A stretch of 64,000 nucleotides of DNA, from positions 1 through 64,000 of the forward strand of contig JANQQF010000106.1 in the NCBI GenBank assembly GCA_028285035.1. Direction: 5' to 3'. Below are positions 17,701 to 27,032 of this stretch, one piece after another. The stretch comes from Phycisphaerae bacterium (GTDB lineage Bacteria; Chloroflexota; Anaerolineae; 4572-78; J111). How positions within the stretch are numbered: the first letter of the stretch is position 1; each line of letters opens with the position of its first letter. The translations under genes and the position numbers were made by a program. The notes under the pieces were generated by a model that saw nothing but the letters and a program-made list of their open reading frames with translations, was not told where the DNA came from and made no database searches.

Positions 17701-17749
17701 AAAGATGTTTAGAAGCTATGTAGATGAGATTGGGATTTGATTTAGATAG
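17701..17749 (-). promoter_or_regulatory. Three-half-site operator upstream of TauE
   Basis: Begins AAAGATGTTTAGAAG and ends TTTAGATAG with the same 25-bp internal gap as 16300-16348. Minus-strand half-sites CTATCTAAAT, CATCTACATA and CTTCTAAACA occur at relative positions 0, 23 and 34. About 80 bp upstream of the TauE start. Confidence 0.6.
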
Positions 17750-17854
17750 GCGAGCAGGGTTTGGGGCAGATAGGAAGGTGTTTAGCAAAATGACAAAGCC
17801 ATTTTTTCTATAAATCGCCTCAATTACCTCAAAAATCTGTCTAATGTTAAGAAA

Positions 17855-17883
17855 TTGACGTAAATAACCCTGTATAGTAGAAT
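17855..17883 (+). promoter_or_regulatory. Sigma-70-type promoter of the cold-shock gene
   Basis: -35 TTGACG (17855-17860), 17-bp spacer, -10 TAGAAT (17878-17883). This leaves a leader of about 105 nt before the ATG at 17998. Long leaders are typical of cold-inducible csp mRNAs and can act as thermosensors. Confidence 0.65.
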
Positions 17884-17997
17884 GTCGCGGGTAAGTTTGA
17901 GAGGTGAAAAATGGCTCAATTTAACCAAATTCTACATCTCAATCTTATCAAAATTTATTAGTTTTAGTTTAGCTGTATTTTTAGGAGGCACAGCATT

Positions 17998-18213
17998 ATG
18001 TCTGAAGAACGAGTCAAGGGAACAGTAAAGTGGTTTAATGCCACAAAGGGCTTCGGCTTTTTAGCCTATGATGAAGGCGCGGAAGATGTATTTGTCCATT
18101 TCTCAGCAATTAAATCTGAAGGATTTAAGACATTGGATGAAGGTCAAGACGTAGAATTCACAATCAAAAAAGGCGACAAAGGCTTGCAAGCCAGCGACGT
18201 GATTAAATTATAA
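17998..18213 (+). CDS. Cold-shock protein (CspA family)
   Basis: A 71-aa single OB-fold nucleic-acid-binding protein, the usual family length. RNP1 is KGFGFL (about 18-23) and RNP2 is VFVHF (about 32-36). It binds single-stranded RNA/DNA and acts as an RNA chaperone during cold or growth transitions. Strong AGGAGG ribosome site upstream; promoter and terminator are both visible, so it is monocistronic. Confidence 0.97.
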   Translation: MSEERVKGTVKWFNATKGFGFLAYDEGAEDVFVHFSAIKSEGFKTLDEGQDVEFTIKKGDKGLQASDVIKL

Positions 18214-18246
18214 TTCAATCACTTTCTAACAAATCCATATAAATAA

Positions 18247-18275
18247 AAGGGCGCGAGTTAAATCTCGCGCTTTTT
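18247..18275 (+). terminator. Rho-independent terminator after csp
   Basis: Stem GCGCGAG / CTCGCGC (18251-18257 and 18264-18270) with a 6-base loop followed by TTTTTG. Confidence 0.9.
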
Positions 18276-18332
18276 GTTTATTCAATCTTGCTTTGTAGCA
18301 TATTTCATAATACCAATTCATAGGAGAGATCA

Positions 18333-19751
18333 ATGGTTGATACTCATATCTGCTTTTTGACCGCCACTCAGTTAGCCCAACATATTCGTAATCAAGAGCT
18401 ATCTGTCTCTGAAGTGATGACGGCCCATTTGGCACAAATTGAAAGGATTGATCCCAAGGTCAACGCCATTCCTACGTTGTTACCAGAAAAAGCGATGGCG
18501 CAAGCTAAGGCAGCGGATGAGGCTTTGGCTAAAGGGGAGACGGCTGGCCCCCTTTTTGGGCTTCCTATTGCCCACAAAGATTTAGCCTTGACCAAAGGCA
18601 TCCGTACCACTTTTGGTTCCCCACTCTTCAAAAATTTTGTCCCCCTGCAAGACACCCTCATTGTCGAACGGCTTAAAAAAGGGGGAGCGATCACCATCGG
18701 CAAAACCAACGTGCCCGAATTTGGAGCAGGATCGCAAACATACAATGAGATTTTTGGCGAAACACTCAATCCCTACGACTTGACAAAAACTTGCGGGGGA
18801 AGTAGTGGCGGGGCAGCCGTAGCTCTAGCTTGTGGGATGATCCCGCTCGCCGATGGCAGCGACATGGGTGGCTCTCTGCGCAATCCAGCCAGCTACTGCA
18901 ACGTTGTCGGTTTTCGCCCCTCAGCCGGACGGGTGCCGATTTGGCCCAAAGAAATGGGCTGGGGCACCTTGGGCGTCCACGGCCCGATGGCGCGGACCGT
19001 GGAGGATGTGGCCTTGATGCTCAGTGTTATTGCCGGGCCAGATGCACGCTCGCCCATTAGTCTGACTGAACCGGGTGCAATTTTTACCCATTCATTGCAG
19101 CGCGACTTTAAAAATGTACGTATCGCTTGGAGCCAAGACTTAGGCGGTCTCCCCGTTGATCCGCAAGTCACAGCGGCGATTGAGCCACATCGAGCAACAT
19201 TTGAGGCACTAGGCTGTCCTGTCGAGGAAGCAGAGCCTGACTTTGCTGGGGCTGATGAGTCTTTTAAAGCTTATCGGGCCTGGAGCTTTGCCACGACCTA
19301 CGCTGAGCTGCTGAAAACAAACCGAGATAAAATCAAAGACACAGTGATATGGAATATCGAAGCAGGACTTGACTTAACGGCTTTAGAATTAGGTCAAGCA
19401 GAAAAACAACGCACGGCGTTGTATCAAAGCACCCGCGAGTTTATGAACACGTATGAATTTCTAATCGCACCAGTGAGTCAAGTGCCCCCGTTTGATATCG
19501 ATCAACGCTATATCACGGAAATCAATGGGCAACCAATGGAAACCTATATCGATTGGATGCGCTCTGCCTATTACATCACAGCCACCGGCCATCCCGCGAT
19601 CTCAGTGCCCTGCGGTTTCACAGAAGATGGCTTGCCAATTGGCATGCAGATCGTCGGTCGTCATCAGGCCGATTTCGCAGTCCTACAATTGGCCTATGCC
19701 TTTCAACAGGCGACGGAGGTATGGCGTCAACGTCCGGCTTTGGTGAAATAG
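18333..19751 (+). CDS. Amidase-signature hydrolase (GatA/AtzF-like)
   Basis: A 472-aa amidase-signature enzyme. The catalytic Lys sits in GLPIAHKDLA. The serine/glycine motif is CGGSSGGAAVALA, and the nucleophile region is DGSDMGGSLRNPASYCNVVGFRPS. These give the Ser-cisSer-Lys triad used to hydrolyse carboxamides. The genome context (no gatB/gatC adjacent) and C-terminal sequence favour a free-standing catabolic amidase over the tRNA amidotransferase subunit, but this is inference. AGGAGA ribosome site before ATG 18333. Single gene, ended by a hairpin at 19824. Confidence 0.92.
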   Translation: MVDTHICFLTATQLAQHIRNQELSVSEVMTAHLAQIERIDPKVNAIPTLLPEKAMAQAKAADEALAKGETAGPLFGLPIAHKDLALTKGIRTTFGSPLFKNFVPLQDTLIVERLKKGGAITIGKTNVPEFGAGSQTYNEIFGETLNPYDLTKTCGGSSGGAAVALACGMIPLADGSDMGGSLRNPASYCNVVGFRPSAGRVPIWPKEMGWGTLGVHGPMARTVEDVALMLSVIAGPDARSPISLTEPGAIFTHSLQRDFKNVRIAWSQDLGGLPVDPQVTAAIEPHRATFEALGCPVEEAEPDFAGADESFKAYRAWSFATTYAELLKTNRDKIKDTVIWNIEAGLDLTALELGQAEKQRTALYQSTREFMNTYEFLIAPVSQVPPFDIDQRYITEINGQPMETYIDWMRSAYYITATGHPAISVPCGFTEDGLPIGMQIVGRHQADFAVLQLAYAFQQATEVWRQRPALVK

Positions 19752-19823
19752 TCGCCATTTGTTGAAGGTTGTTTGCCATTTTGCATATCATAAAGTGAGA
19801 AACCCTCTCCCTCCCATACCTTT

Positions 19824-19857
19824 TGGCAGCGTCGGTCAATGGTGACTGACGCTGCCA
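19824..19857. terminator. Strong hairpin downstream of the amidase gene
   Basis: TGGCAGCGTC pairs with GACGCTGCCA, and inner GTCA/TGAC extends the stem around an ATGG loop. No T-run follows on the plus strand. It is placed to stop amidase transcription; the remainder of 19752-20047 shows nothing else clear. Confidence 0.5.
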
Positions 19858-20047
19858 CTCCTTACAAAATATAAAATCCACACCTTATTCATTCAAAAAT
19901 TGGCAAAAGCTTGCTGGACTGGTTATAATAATTCGGTTGTCATCAACTTCATACACCTGTGGGAACATTTGTTAAGATTGATTGACACCACTCTTAAATC
20001 ATATGATTTGGGTTTTCATTGTTATTTGTAAGGAGATGCTTAAGCCA

Positions 20048-20740
20048 ATGCGTGGAAAGGCTTTTAATCATAAAAACAAGGTCCACGGTCAGGATGAACC
20101 AAACAGGTTTATCGAATTTGGCCGTTTAATTCTGCTGTTTATTGTTGCCGTGACATTTGTCGGTTTTATCAGTGATGGTCAAGTCACAGCGGATATGTTG
20201 TTTCAATCGCCTCAGTCACCTGTTCAAGAGGAGGCAACGGCTACACCAATTCCCCCAGAGCCAACGGCAACCCCAGTCCCTCCAACAAACACCCCCGTTC
20301 CAGCCGAACCCACTCCTGTGCCTGTTGAGCCAACGGCTACACCCGTTGTCGAGGAAGCGGCCCCGGCTGAGCCACCACCACCTGAGGAGGCTCAACCAGT
20401 CGTAGAAGAAGCAGCCATCGAGCAGCCAGCAGCCCAAGTCAGTCCGACTTTTACGCCAGTGCCACCAGCAGAAGAGGTACCAGCGCCACAGCCTGTAGAA
20501 GAAGTGGCTGCTCCACCGCCCCCAGAGCCTGCACAATTTATTCCAGAGGAACCTATTCCTGAAGAGGATAGCAATCAAAACTTTATTCTCGATCAGGCTG
20601 AGTTAATCGATACGATGGTGATTTCAGGGGCCTATATCTGGCTTTGTTGTGGTATCAGCTTTCTACTGTTAGCGCCTCTATTCCTGATTTTGCTCTACAT
20701 TCGAGGGCGCGGAAAAATCATACAAGAAGATCAGTTTTAG
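20048..20740 (+). CDS. Proline/glutamate-rich two-helix membrane protein, unknown function
   Basis: I do not recognise a family. ATG 20048 is preferred (230 aa); AAGGAG lies 12 nt upstream, and the in-frame ATG at 19982 adds 22 residues without a good site. A first membrane helix (LILLFIVAVTFVGFI) precedes a long disordered segment rich in P, E, A, T and V (PTATPVPPTNTPVP type), then a second helix (YIWLCCGISFLLLAPLFLILLYI) and a short basic tail. The linker probably faces the exterior and spans the envelope, as in wall- or periplasm-spanning tethers. Immediately precedes the glycosyltransferase. Confidence 0.7.
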   Translation: MRGKAFNHKNKVHGQDEPNRFIEFGRLILLFIVAVTFVGFISDGQVTADMLFQSPQSPVQEEATATPIPPEPTATPVPPTNTPVPAEPTPVPVEPTATPVVEEAAPAEPPPPEEAQPVVEEAAIEQPAAQVSPTFTPVPPAEEVPAPQPVEEVAAPPPPEPAQFIPEEPIPEEDSNQNFILDQAELIDTMVISGAYIWLCCGISFLLLAPLFLILLYIRGRGKIIQEDQF

Positions 20741-20778
20741 GTCTGGGTTACAGATCAGCCCCTAGAGGCAAAAGTTTT

Positions 20779-22245
20779 GTGCAAAAGTCATCGAGGCTTA
20801 CATCTACGCTCATTTTGCTAATCACATGGCTTGCTTATGTTCTTCGGACATTGACTTTAGACGGGCAAAGCCTTTGGCGTGATGAAGTTGATGCAATCCG
20901 TTTTTCAAGCTGGCCTTTACAAGAGCTATTAGGTGGCCTTTTTCGAGTAGGGCATAACGGGCCGTTATTCTTTCTTCTACTACGCCCGTGGCGCGCGCTT
21001 GTAGGTGATTCCGAGTTTGCTATCCGCTATCCCTCAGTTCTTGCAGGTGTGTTGATTATTCCCTTAGGTTATATTTTAAGCCGTCAATTTGGTCTGCATC
21101 GACGGGTTGCCATAATTTTTGGTTTGTTACTGGCCACCTCGCCCTACCTTGTTTGGTATGGTCAAGAAGCGAAAATGTACACGCTTTTACTCGCTCTGAC
21201 TACCCTAGGGATGATTGCTTACCTAAAAGCACTGGATAGCAAGCCTTTTTTGTGGGGCCAAAATAAATCGCACCGTTGGTGGGTCGTTTTTGTCATTGCC
21301 ACCACCTTGTCATTCTACACTCACATTCTATCACCCTTAATTTTGTTTGTTCATGGCCTGATTGCCCTCTACCATCGCGATAAGTTGATAGAACATTGGC
21401 GAGGTTGGGCGATCAGCATGGCCTGTCTGACCGTGCCATACATTCCTCTGGCAATCTGGCAGGTTCCACTTTTGATACAAGGCTTTCAAAGTGGGCATCC
21501 ATTCTATCCCCTTCACGAACAAATTTCCCTCTTGTTACAACTCTATAGCAGTGGCTTGATCCGATATTTAGGAGTAACTCCGGCAGTTATTATCTTCTTT
21601 CTGTTTCTGTGTGGCACACGTCTCCCTATGCCAAAATCATTATTATCTAATTGGAATTATCGGCTTATCATCATCGTCTGGACAGTTGTTCCTCCGCTAA
21701 TTGTCTTTTTAATTTCCCTGCGGGTTCAAGTCTTTGAAGATCGTTACTTAATCTACATCACCCCTGCCTTCTATCTGATTATCACTTTAGGCATCATTAC
21801 TTTGCGGCGGTATGCGCATTGGCTGGCGAGTTTATCTTTGACAATAATTTTGCTCATCAATGTACTAGGCATCTGGCATCAACAAAATCGCCCAATCAAA
21901 GCTGATTTTCGGGCGGTGGGCAGCTATCTCACTCAAACCGCGGGTCAATCGCCTACAATCATGGTTCAAATGCCGTATCTTCAGCATACGCTAAATTATT
22001 ACTACCCGACGGATTATCATTTTATCGAAGGGTTATGGACAAATGATGGGAAAGACGCTGCAACAGTGTCGCAAACATTGGAAGGATTAACGGAAAACGT
22101 CTCTGAAATGTGGCTTGTTGTGGCGGAAGAGGACGCCTGGGATAATCGCCGCTTGGTGCGAAAATGGTTTGAAAGTGAGGCAGATTTACAATTTGAACAG
22201 CGTTATGAAGGGGTCACGCTTTATCAATATCAATTGCGTCGATGA
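20779..22245 (+). CDS. GT39-like membrane glycosyltransferase
   Basis: A membrane enzyme of the dolichyl-phosphate-mannose-protein mannosyltransferase/ArnT superfamily. The first helix is followed by the acidic catalytic loop LTLDGQSLWRDEVDAI (Asp/Glu pair). Then come YPSVLAGVLIIPLGYILSRQFG and YLVWYGQEAKMYTLLLALTTLG, both typical of this family, and about ten helices in total. It transfers a sugar from a polyprenyl phosphate to an extracytoplasmic acceptor. The frame extends upstream to TTG 20644, but that overlaps the previous gene by 97 bp; GTG 20779 with GAGG upstream gives 489 aa and keeps all helices. Start is uncertain. Confidence 0.85.
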   Translation: MQKSSRLTSTLILLITWLAYVLRTLTLDGQSLWRDEVDAIRFSSWPLQELLGGLFRVGHNGPLFFLLLRPWRALVGDSEFAIRYPSVLAGVLIIPLGYILSRQFGLHRRVAIIFGLLLATSPYLVWYGQEAKMYTLLLALTTLGMIAYLKALDSKPFLWGQNKSHRWWVVFVIATTLSFYTHILSPLILFVHGLIALYHRDKLIEHWRGWAISMACLTVPYIPLAIWQVPLLIQGFQSGHPFYPLHEQISLLLQLYSSGLIRYLGVTPAVIIFFLFLCGTRLPMPKSLLSNWNYRLIIIVWTVVPPLIVFLISLRVQVFEDRYLIYITPAFYLIITLGIITLRRYAHWLASLSLTIILLINVLGIWHQQNRPIKADFRAVGSYLTQTAGQSPTIMVQMPYLQHTLNYYYPTDYHFIEGLWTNDGKDAATVSQTLEGLTENVSEMWLVVAEEDAWDNRRLVRKWFESEADLQFEQRYEGVTLYQYQLRR

Positions 22246-22265
22246 TTTCTTATGTCCTCTCTCTA

Positions 22266-23792
22266 TTATAACAAATTATCGACCATACTTGCCCGCTTTA
22301 AGGTAAAACTAAACATCGTCCCTTGCCCAGGTTGACCAGCACTTTGCACATTGACTTGTCCGCCGAGCTTTGTAATGATGCGATAGACAATTGACAGCCC
22401 CAAGCCATGCCCCGCAGCTCGCTCTTGATGTAATCGTGTAAATGGCTGAAATAACTGGCTTTGTTCTTCTCGGGTCAAGCCATCTCCATTATCCTGAACC
22501 CAAAAACGAACCATTCCATTTGGCTCTAAGGAACTACCGAGGATTAATCGAGGCGGTTGTCCCCCATATTTGATTCCGTTACTCAAATAATTAGCCCATA
22601 CTTCTTCAACCCATGGGCCATATCCTAACACAAGCGGCCATTTCTCTGGGATAACAATTTCAGCCTCATATTCCTCAATCAGTAAATCGAGCTGCTCTCT
22701 AACCTGATTAATAATCTGGGCCATATTTAACGGCTTTAATTGCACTTCACGTTGGCGAACATTGGCGAATAGCAGTAGGGCATCAATAATGCTATTCATT
22801 TTCTTGCCAGCATCCAATATTTTATGGAGGTAGATGTCAGCTTCTTCTGGCGACATCGTATGCTGATATTGGCTCAAGGCATCAGCAAAACCGACGATCA
22901 AACCAAGTGGATTCTGCAAGTCGTGAGCCACCGTTTGGGCAAAGGCATCCAGCTCCTCATTCCGGGAAGCTAATTCATTGACATTTTCTTGTAACTTCAT
23001 TTCCAAGAATTTACGGTCGGTAATATCTTCAGCCACAACCGCAGCAAAGCTATCCACTAATCGCTCTCGTCGCTTTGTTTGAGTGGAAATAGGATGGACC
23101 TGGATGTTTAGATAGCGTCCTGAGTCTAAAGCTTCAAGCTCAAACTCAGCAATCCCACCCTGAACCACATCTTGCCAAGCCGAGGCCCATTGGGTCCCAA
23201 CCGGCAATAAGTCATCAAAGTATTGTCCCTGAACCTCAATGACTTGAGCTAATCCCCACTGCTCAATTGTTCGATTAGCTCTGACTACTCGGCCGTCTTG
23301 ATCCAATAGACAAACAAGCTGCCCTAAAGAGTCTACCGTAGTTTCCCATTCTTGTTTTGCACGTTCAACTTGTAACATGTTTCTTCTCTTTTTTGCTGCT
23401 AATTGTCGTTGTTGTAGGACTTGCTCTATCACTATAATGATTAATTCCAGATACCCACCCTGAGCATCTTTGATAATAAAATCACTAACCCCTAACTTCA
23501 TTGCTTCAACAGCGATCTGTTCTTGTTCAGAACTTGCAACAAAAATTGTTGGGGTGGTGTGGGTTACGGTAGTCACTAACAGTCTGATCGCCTCTATCCC
23601 TTGAGCACCTGACAAAAGTTGATCAACGATAATCAAATCGTAAGACTTTGTTTGGCACAAGGCTAACCCTACCTGGCTATCGGGAGCAACATCGATACTA
23701 TAGCCCGCCTGCTCTAATTTTGCTTGTAAAACATGGGTTGATGGAACGTTATTACGGATATAAAGGATGTGAATGGGTTCAACATGACTCAT
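22266..23792 (-). CDS. REC-PAS-histidine kinase hybrid
   Basis: A 508-aa cytoplasmic signalling protein without membrane helices. The N-terminal receiver-like domain (about 10-125) keeps the phosphoacceptor-type Asp in DLIIVDQLL. A PAS-like segment follows (about 150-260; LVCLLDQDGRVVRANRTIEQWG). HisKA has AQTVAHDLQNPLGLIVGFAD and the HATPase domain has NYLSNGIKYGG, QDNGDGLTREEQSQLFQPF and GHGLGLSIVYRII. Domain order (REC first) means that it can be phosphorylated by another kinase and then signal on. Co-oriented, 57 bp downstream of the GGDEF-EAL protein, so the two may form one pathway. Confidence 0.9.
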   Translation of the reverse strand: MSHVEPIHILYIRNNVPSTHVLQAKLEQAGYSIDVAPDSQVGLALCQTKSYDLIIVDQLLSGAQGIEAIRLLVTTVTHTTPTIFVASSEQEQIAVEAMKLGVSDFIIKDAQGGYLELIIIVIEQVLQQRQLAAKKRRNMLQVERAKQEWETTVDSLGQLVCLLDQDGRVVRANRTIEQWGLAQVIEVQGQYFDDLLPVGTQWASAWQDVVQGGIAEFELEALDSGRYLNIQVHPISTQTKRRERLVDSFAAVVAEDITDRKFLEMKLQENVNELASRNEELDAFAQTVAHDLQNPLGLIVGFADALSQYQHTMSPEEADIYLHKILDAGKKMNSIIDALLLFANVRQREVQLKPLNMAQIINQVREQLDLLIEEYEAEIVIPEKWPLVLGYGPWVEEVWANYLSNGIKYGGQPPRLILGSSLEPNGMVRFWVQDNGDGLTREEQSQLFQPFTRLHQERAAGHGLGLSIVYRIITKLGGQVNVQSAGQPGQGTMFSFTLKRASMVDNLL

Positions 23793-23849
23793 TGAACCTA
23801 AAACTCCAATCTACTAATTGATACAAAATCTAGTTTCAAGAAGTGATAC

Positions 23850-26800
23850 TTAAGAAAATGTTTGACTTAACAATTTCGTTGCGCCATCAGCTGGTAAAGC
23901 AGGGCTATATAAATAACCTTGCATCTCATCACATTGTTGTTCCCGTAGAAAAATTGCTTGCTCTTTAAATAGAACCCCTTCCGCCACAACATTGAAATTA
24001 AGACTATGCGCCATCGCAATAATCGCGGTTAAAAAGGTTGGGTTCCCATCAGCCGCTGTCATGTCTCGGATCAAGGAACGATCAATTTTGAGGGTATCTA
24101 AAGGAAAAATATTAAGAAATCCAAGGGATGAATTCATCCCAAAGTCATCAATCGCTATTCGTATCCCCAGCGCTTTCAAATGTTCCAAGCTTACCCGATG
24201 TTTATCCATATTCAAGACTGTCATATTCTCGGTAATTTCTAATTCCAAGGTAGATGGAGGGATATTGGTAGCTTCAAGTGTCTGCTTAACTAATTTCGGC
24301 AGGGGCTGATATGGTTTGCCAGGATGAGCCTTGGGTGGGGGTTCAAATTGATAAGGAGACACATTGACCGTAACTCGTAAATCTGAAAAACCTTCATCAT
24401 GCCAGCGCTTTAGTTGCAGACAGGCTTGTTCTAGCACCCAAGCACCAATCGGGATAATCAAGCCTGTTTCTTCAGCTAGGGGAATAAACTCGCGTGGACC
24501 AACCACGCCTCCGGTGGGGTGATTCCAGCGAAGTAATGCTTCAAATCCAACGATCTTTTCTGGTGATGCGCCGACAATTGGCTGATAATACACCTCAAAA
24601 TGTTCCTGCTCGATAGCCTTACGTAATTCAGCCTCAAGCCACCAAGCTTCAATGGCTTGAGTGCGCATGCTTACTTCAAACACTTCAAATCGAGAGCGGC
24701 CTAATGATTTAGCTCGATACAAGGTTGTATCCGCATCACGTAAAATATCCTGAGGCCAATCGTAGCCGATGTCGCTCAAGGCGATCCCTATGCTGGCCGA
24801 GGTAAAGACCCGATTTTCACGTAGATAAATTGGTTGGGCTAACGCATCTTGTATTCGCTCAGCAACGAGCTTTGCTTCCTCAACATCTTCGATACCATCA
24901 ACCAAAATTGCAAATTCATCGCCACCAAAACGAGCGACAGTATCATCGGTTCGAACATTGGCTCGAAGACGGTGAGCTACGGTCTTCAACAATTCATCAC
25001 CAGCCAAATGCCCCAAACTGTCATTGATAATTTTAAATCGGTCTAAATCTAGAAATAGTACGGCAAATAAATATTCTTCATCCTCTTTGGCCCGCTCAAT
25101 TGCCCGTTCCAAATGATTCATAAATAAAGTCCGATTGGGTAGTTCGGTCAAGGCATCGTGTAGCGCACTATGCATCAATTTGCTTTCCGCCAATTTACGG
25201 TGGGTTACATCTGTTTGTGACCCCGCCATTCGATAGGGAACGCCCTCTGAGTCAGTAGCGGCTAACCCTTGACTATCAAACCAACGATACTCTCCATCGT
25301 AATGTAGGATGCGATATTGGCTCTTAAAAGCATTTTTCTTGGGATTTTGAAAGTGCTTTAAAAGATCTGTTTTGAATATCTCAAAATCTTCAGGATGGAT
25401 TCGACCAAACCACTCGATTGGACTATCACCAATTAATTGATACTGGTCTTTATAGCCCAATAATTCTTTCCAGCGTGGGGAGTAGTAAATTTTATTATCA
25501 TTGAGATCCCAATCCCATAACCCATCATTTGCACTCAACACAGCCAATTCGTATCGTTCTTCACTTTTACGCAGAGCCTCTTCGATCTCTTTTCGGTCAG
25601 TAATATCGATCCCAATACAGATAATATAGGTCCCTTTGCCTTTTGAATTTGTCAGGGTCGTATTGGACCAAGCAATGACATGTTTGTCCCCAGATTTTGT
25701 CCGCCACTCTGTCTCAAACTCATCAGACCCTTGACTTTTAATCAATCGTCTTACACTGGATTTAAATGTACCCACATCGGCTGGATGCAATAAGTAATCC
25801 CACAAAAATTTCCCGCGAACTTCATCGACCGAATATCCACTGGTTTGCTCACAAGCCCGATTGAAACGAATAATACGACCTTGAGCATTGAGCATCATCA
25901 CCAAAGCACCAGCGGTATCCAGAATAGCTGAGACAAAATTACGCTCGCGTTTCAAGGCCCGCATTCGGTGCGTAATCTCACGACGAGCCTGATTGTATAA
26001 TTCTGCATTCCCCAAGGCCATGGCGGCTTGGCCAATAAAGGCTTGCAATCGTTCCGCATCAATCTGATTAAAAAAGCCCGGTTCAGAGCTATCAACATTC
26101 AAAAAGCCGATAATGGACTCAGACCGCTCAAACGTGGGTTGGGCTTCGGATGTGGTGCGATAAATTGGAATAGTGATGTATGATTTAATCCAAGGTTGAC
26201 CAGATTTTTCAATCCAGGCATCTTTGGACCGAGTCGCGGAGACTACGGCAGGAAAGCCTGTTTCTTTGGCCTGTTGAAATGTGGGGACGCTTGAAACTAA
26301 GAATTGCGCCGAGGTAATGGCTCTTTCCGTGCCAAATCTAGCATAGCCAGACCAGCGAGAAACACGGACTTTATCTTCCTGAAGCAGAAAAATACTACTG
26401 GCGTCGTGTGCAGTTACGCGATTAGCTTGCTCTAAAATACGATCAAGAATTTCATCATAACTTATCGTGCTGCTAAGAACGACTGCACCGGCCCATCGCA
26501 ACGTTTCGGCCAAAACTCGATGTTCTCTGTCTGATGCATTCCTATCAAAACTAATGGTATCCAAAACATCATCAACCTGTTGACGGGCCTCAATGATACG
26601 TTCAATTACAATTGGCAGTCGCTCTAAATAATTTCGGTTGATGTCTTTGATGATGTAATCATCAGCCCCCAACTTAATTGCAGAAACTGTCGTACGTTGA
26701 TCCTCGGTGCCGGTCAACATAATCGTGACGGGTAAGGGGCCTCTTGCTTTGAGCAAACGTATAACGTCTAGGCCATTGTAGATAGGCATCTTGTAATCCA

Positions 26801-27002
26801 CAACGACAACATTGTGGATATCAGGGTCATACATGGCTAGCCCTTGCTCCCCGTCATAAGCAAGATCGACATTGTAGCCAATTTGTTCCAACTTTCGCTT
26901 AAACAAAAGAGCCAGTGAGGTTTCGTCCTCCATATAGAGAATACAAATATTGTCGGGAGTAATCTGGTTTGCTATTCGTTTGTGGTTATCAGATATATTC
27001 AT
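23850..27002 (-). CDS. REC-GAF-PAS-PAS-GGDEF-EAL cyclic-di-GMP protein
   Basis: A 1050-aa multidomain regulator. Receiver about 18-140 (VVVDYKMPIYNGLDVIRLL), GAF about 170-345, two PAS domains (about 355-470 and 480-610, the second PAS_3-like with NDGLWDWDLNDNKIYYSPRW). The diguanylate cyclase domain has intact RFGGDEFAIL, and the phosphodiesterase domain has intact GFEALLRWNHP plus ENMT and IDDFG motifs. Both enzymatic signatures are preserved, so it may both make and break c-di-GMP, with the balance set by REC phosphorylation and GAF/PAS ligands. Followed by the REC-PAS kinase. Confidence 0.95.
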   Translation of the reverse strand: MNISDNHKRIANQITPDNICILYMEDETSLALLFKRKLEQIGYNVDLAYDGEQGLAMYDPDIHNVVVVDYKMPIYNGLDVIRLLKARGPLPVTIMLTGTEDQRTTVSAIKLGADDYIIKDINRNYLERLPIVIERIIEARQQVDDVLDTISFDRNASDREHRVLAETLRWAGAVVLSSTISYDEILDRILEQANRVTAHDASSIFLLQEDKVRVSRWSGYARFGTERAITSAQFLVSSVPTFQQAKETGFPAVVSATRSKDAWIEKSGQPWIKSYITIPIYRTTSEAQPTFERSESIIGFLNVDSSEPGFFNQIDAERLQAFIGQAAMALGNAELYNQARREITHRMRALKRERNFVSAILDTAGALVMMLNAQGRIIRFNRACEQTSGYSVDEVRGKFLWDYLLHPADVGTFKSSVRRLIKSQGSDEFETEWRTKSGDKHVIAWSNTTLTNSKGKGTYIICIGIDITDRKEIEEALRKSEERYELAVLSANDGLWDWDLNDNKIYYSPRWKELLGYKDQYQLIGDSPIEWFGRIHPEDFEIFKTDLLKHFQNPKKNAFKSQYRILHYDGEYRWFDSQGLAATDSEGVPYRMAGSQTDVTHRKLAESKLMHSALHDALTELPNRTLFMNHLERAIERAKEDEEYLFAVLFLDLDRFKIINDSLGHLAGDELLKTVAHRLRANVRTDDTVARFGGDEFAILVDGIEDVEEAKLVAERIQDALAQPIYLRENRVFTSASIGIALSDIGYDWPQDILRDADTTLYRAKSLGRSRFEVFEVSMRTQAIEAWWLEAELRKAIEQEHFEVYYQPIVGASPEKIVGFEALLRWNHPTGGVVGPREFIPLAEETGLIIPIGAWVLEQACLQLKRWHDEGFSDLRVTVNVSPYQFEPPPKAHPGKPYQPLPKLVKQTLEATNIPPSTLELEITENMTVLNMDKHRVSLEHLKALGIRIAIDDFGMNSSLGFLNIFPLDTLKIDRSLIRDMTAADGNPTFLTAIIAMAHSLNFNVVAEGVLFKEQAIFLREQQCDEMQGYLYSPALPADGATKLLSQTFS

Positions 27003-27032
27003 ATTGTATCGAGTCTGGTATTGAAATTTTTA

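Larger units (their letters stand above)
17624..17997. other. Divergent promoter region TauE / cold-shock gene
   Basis: 374 bp without a gene. Near the TauE side is a short AATTATGAATCGTGAATTG-like stretch (17640-17660) of the type that flanks the S23 cassette at 57 kb, then the shared operator (17701-17749). The right half holds the csp promoter and its long 5' leader. Confidence 0.65.

Noticed and set aside
20216..20578. Minus-strand Trp/Arg-rich open frames
   Set aside because: Shadows of the proline/glutamate-rich plus-strand coding region; no ribosome site or recognisable domain.
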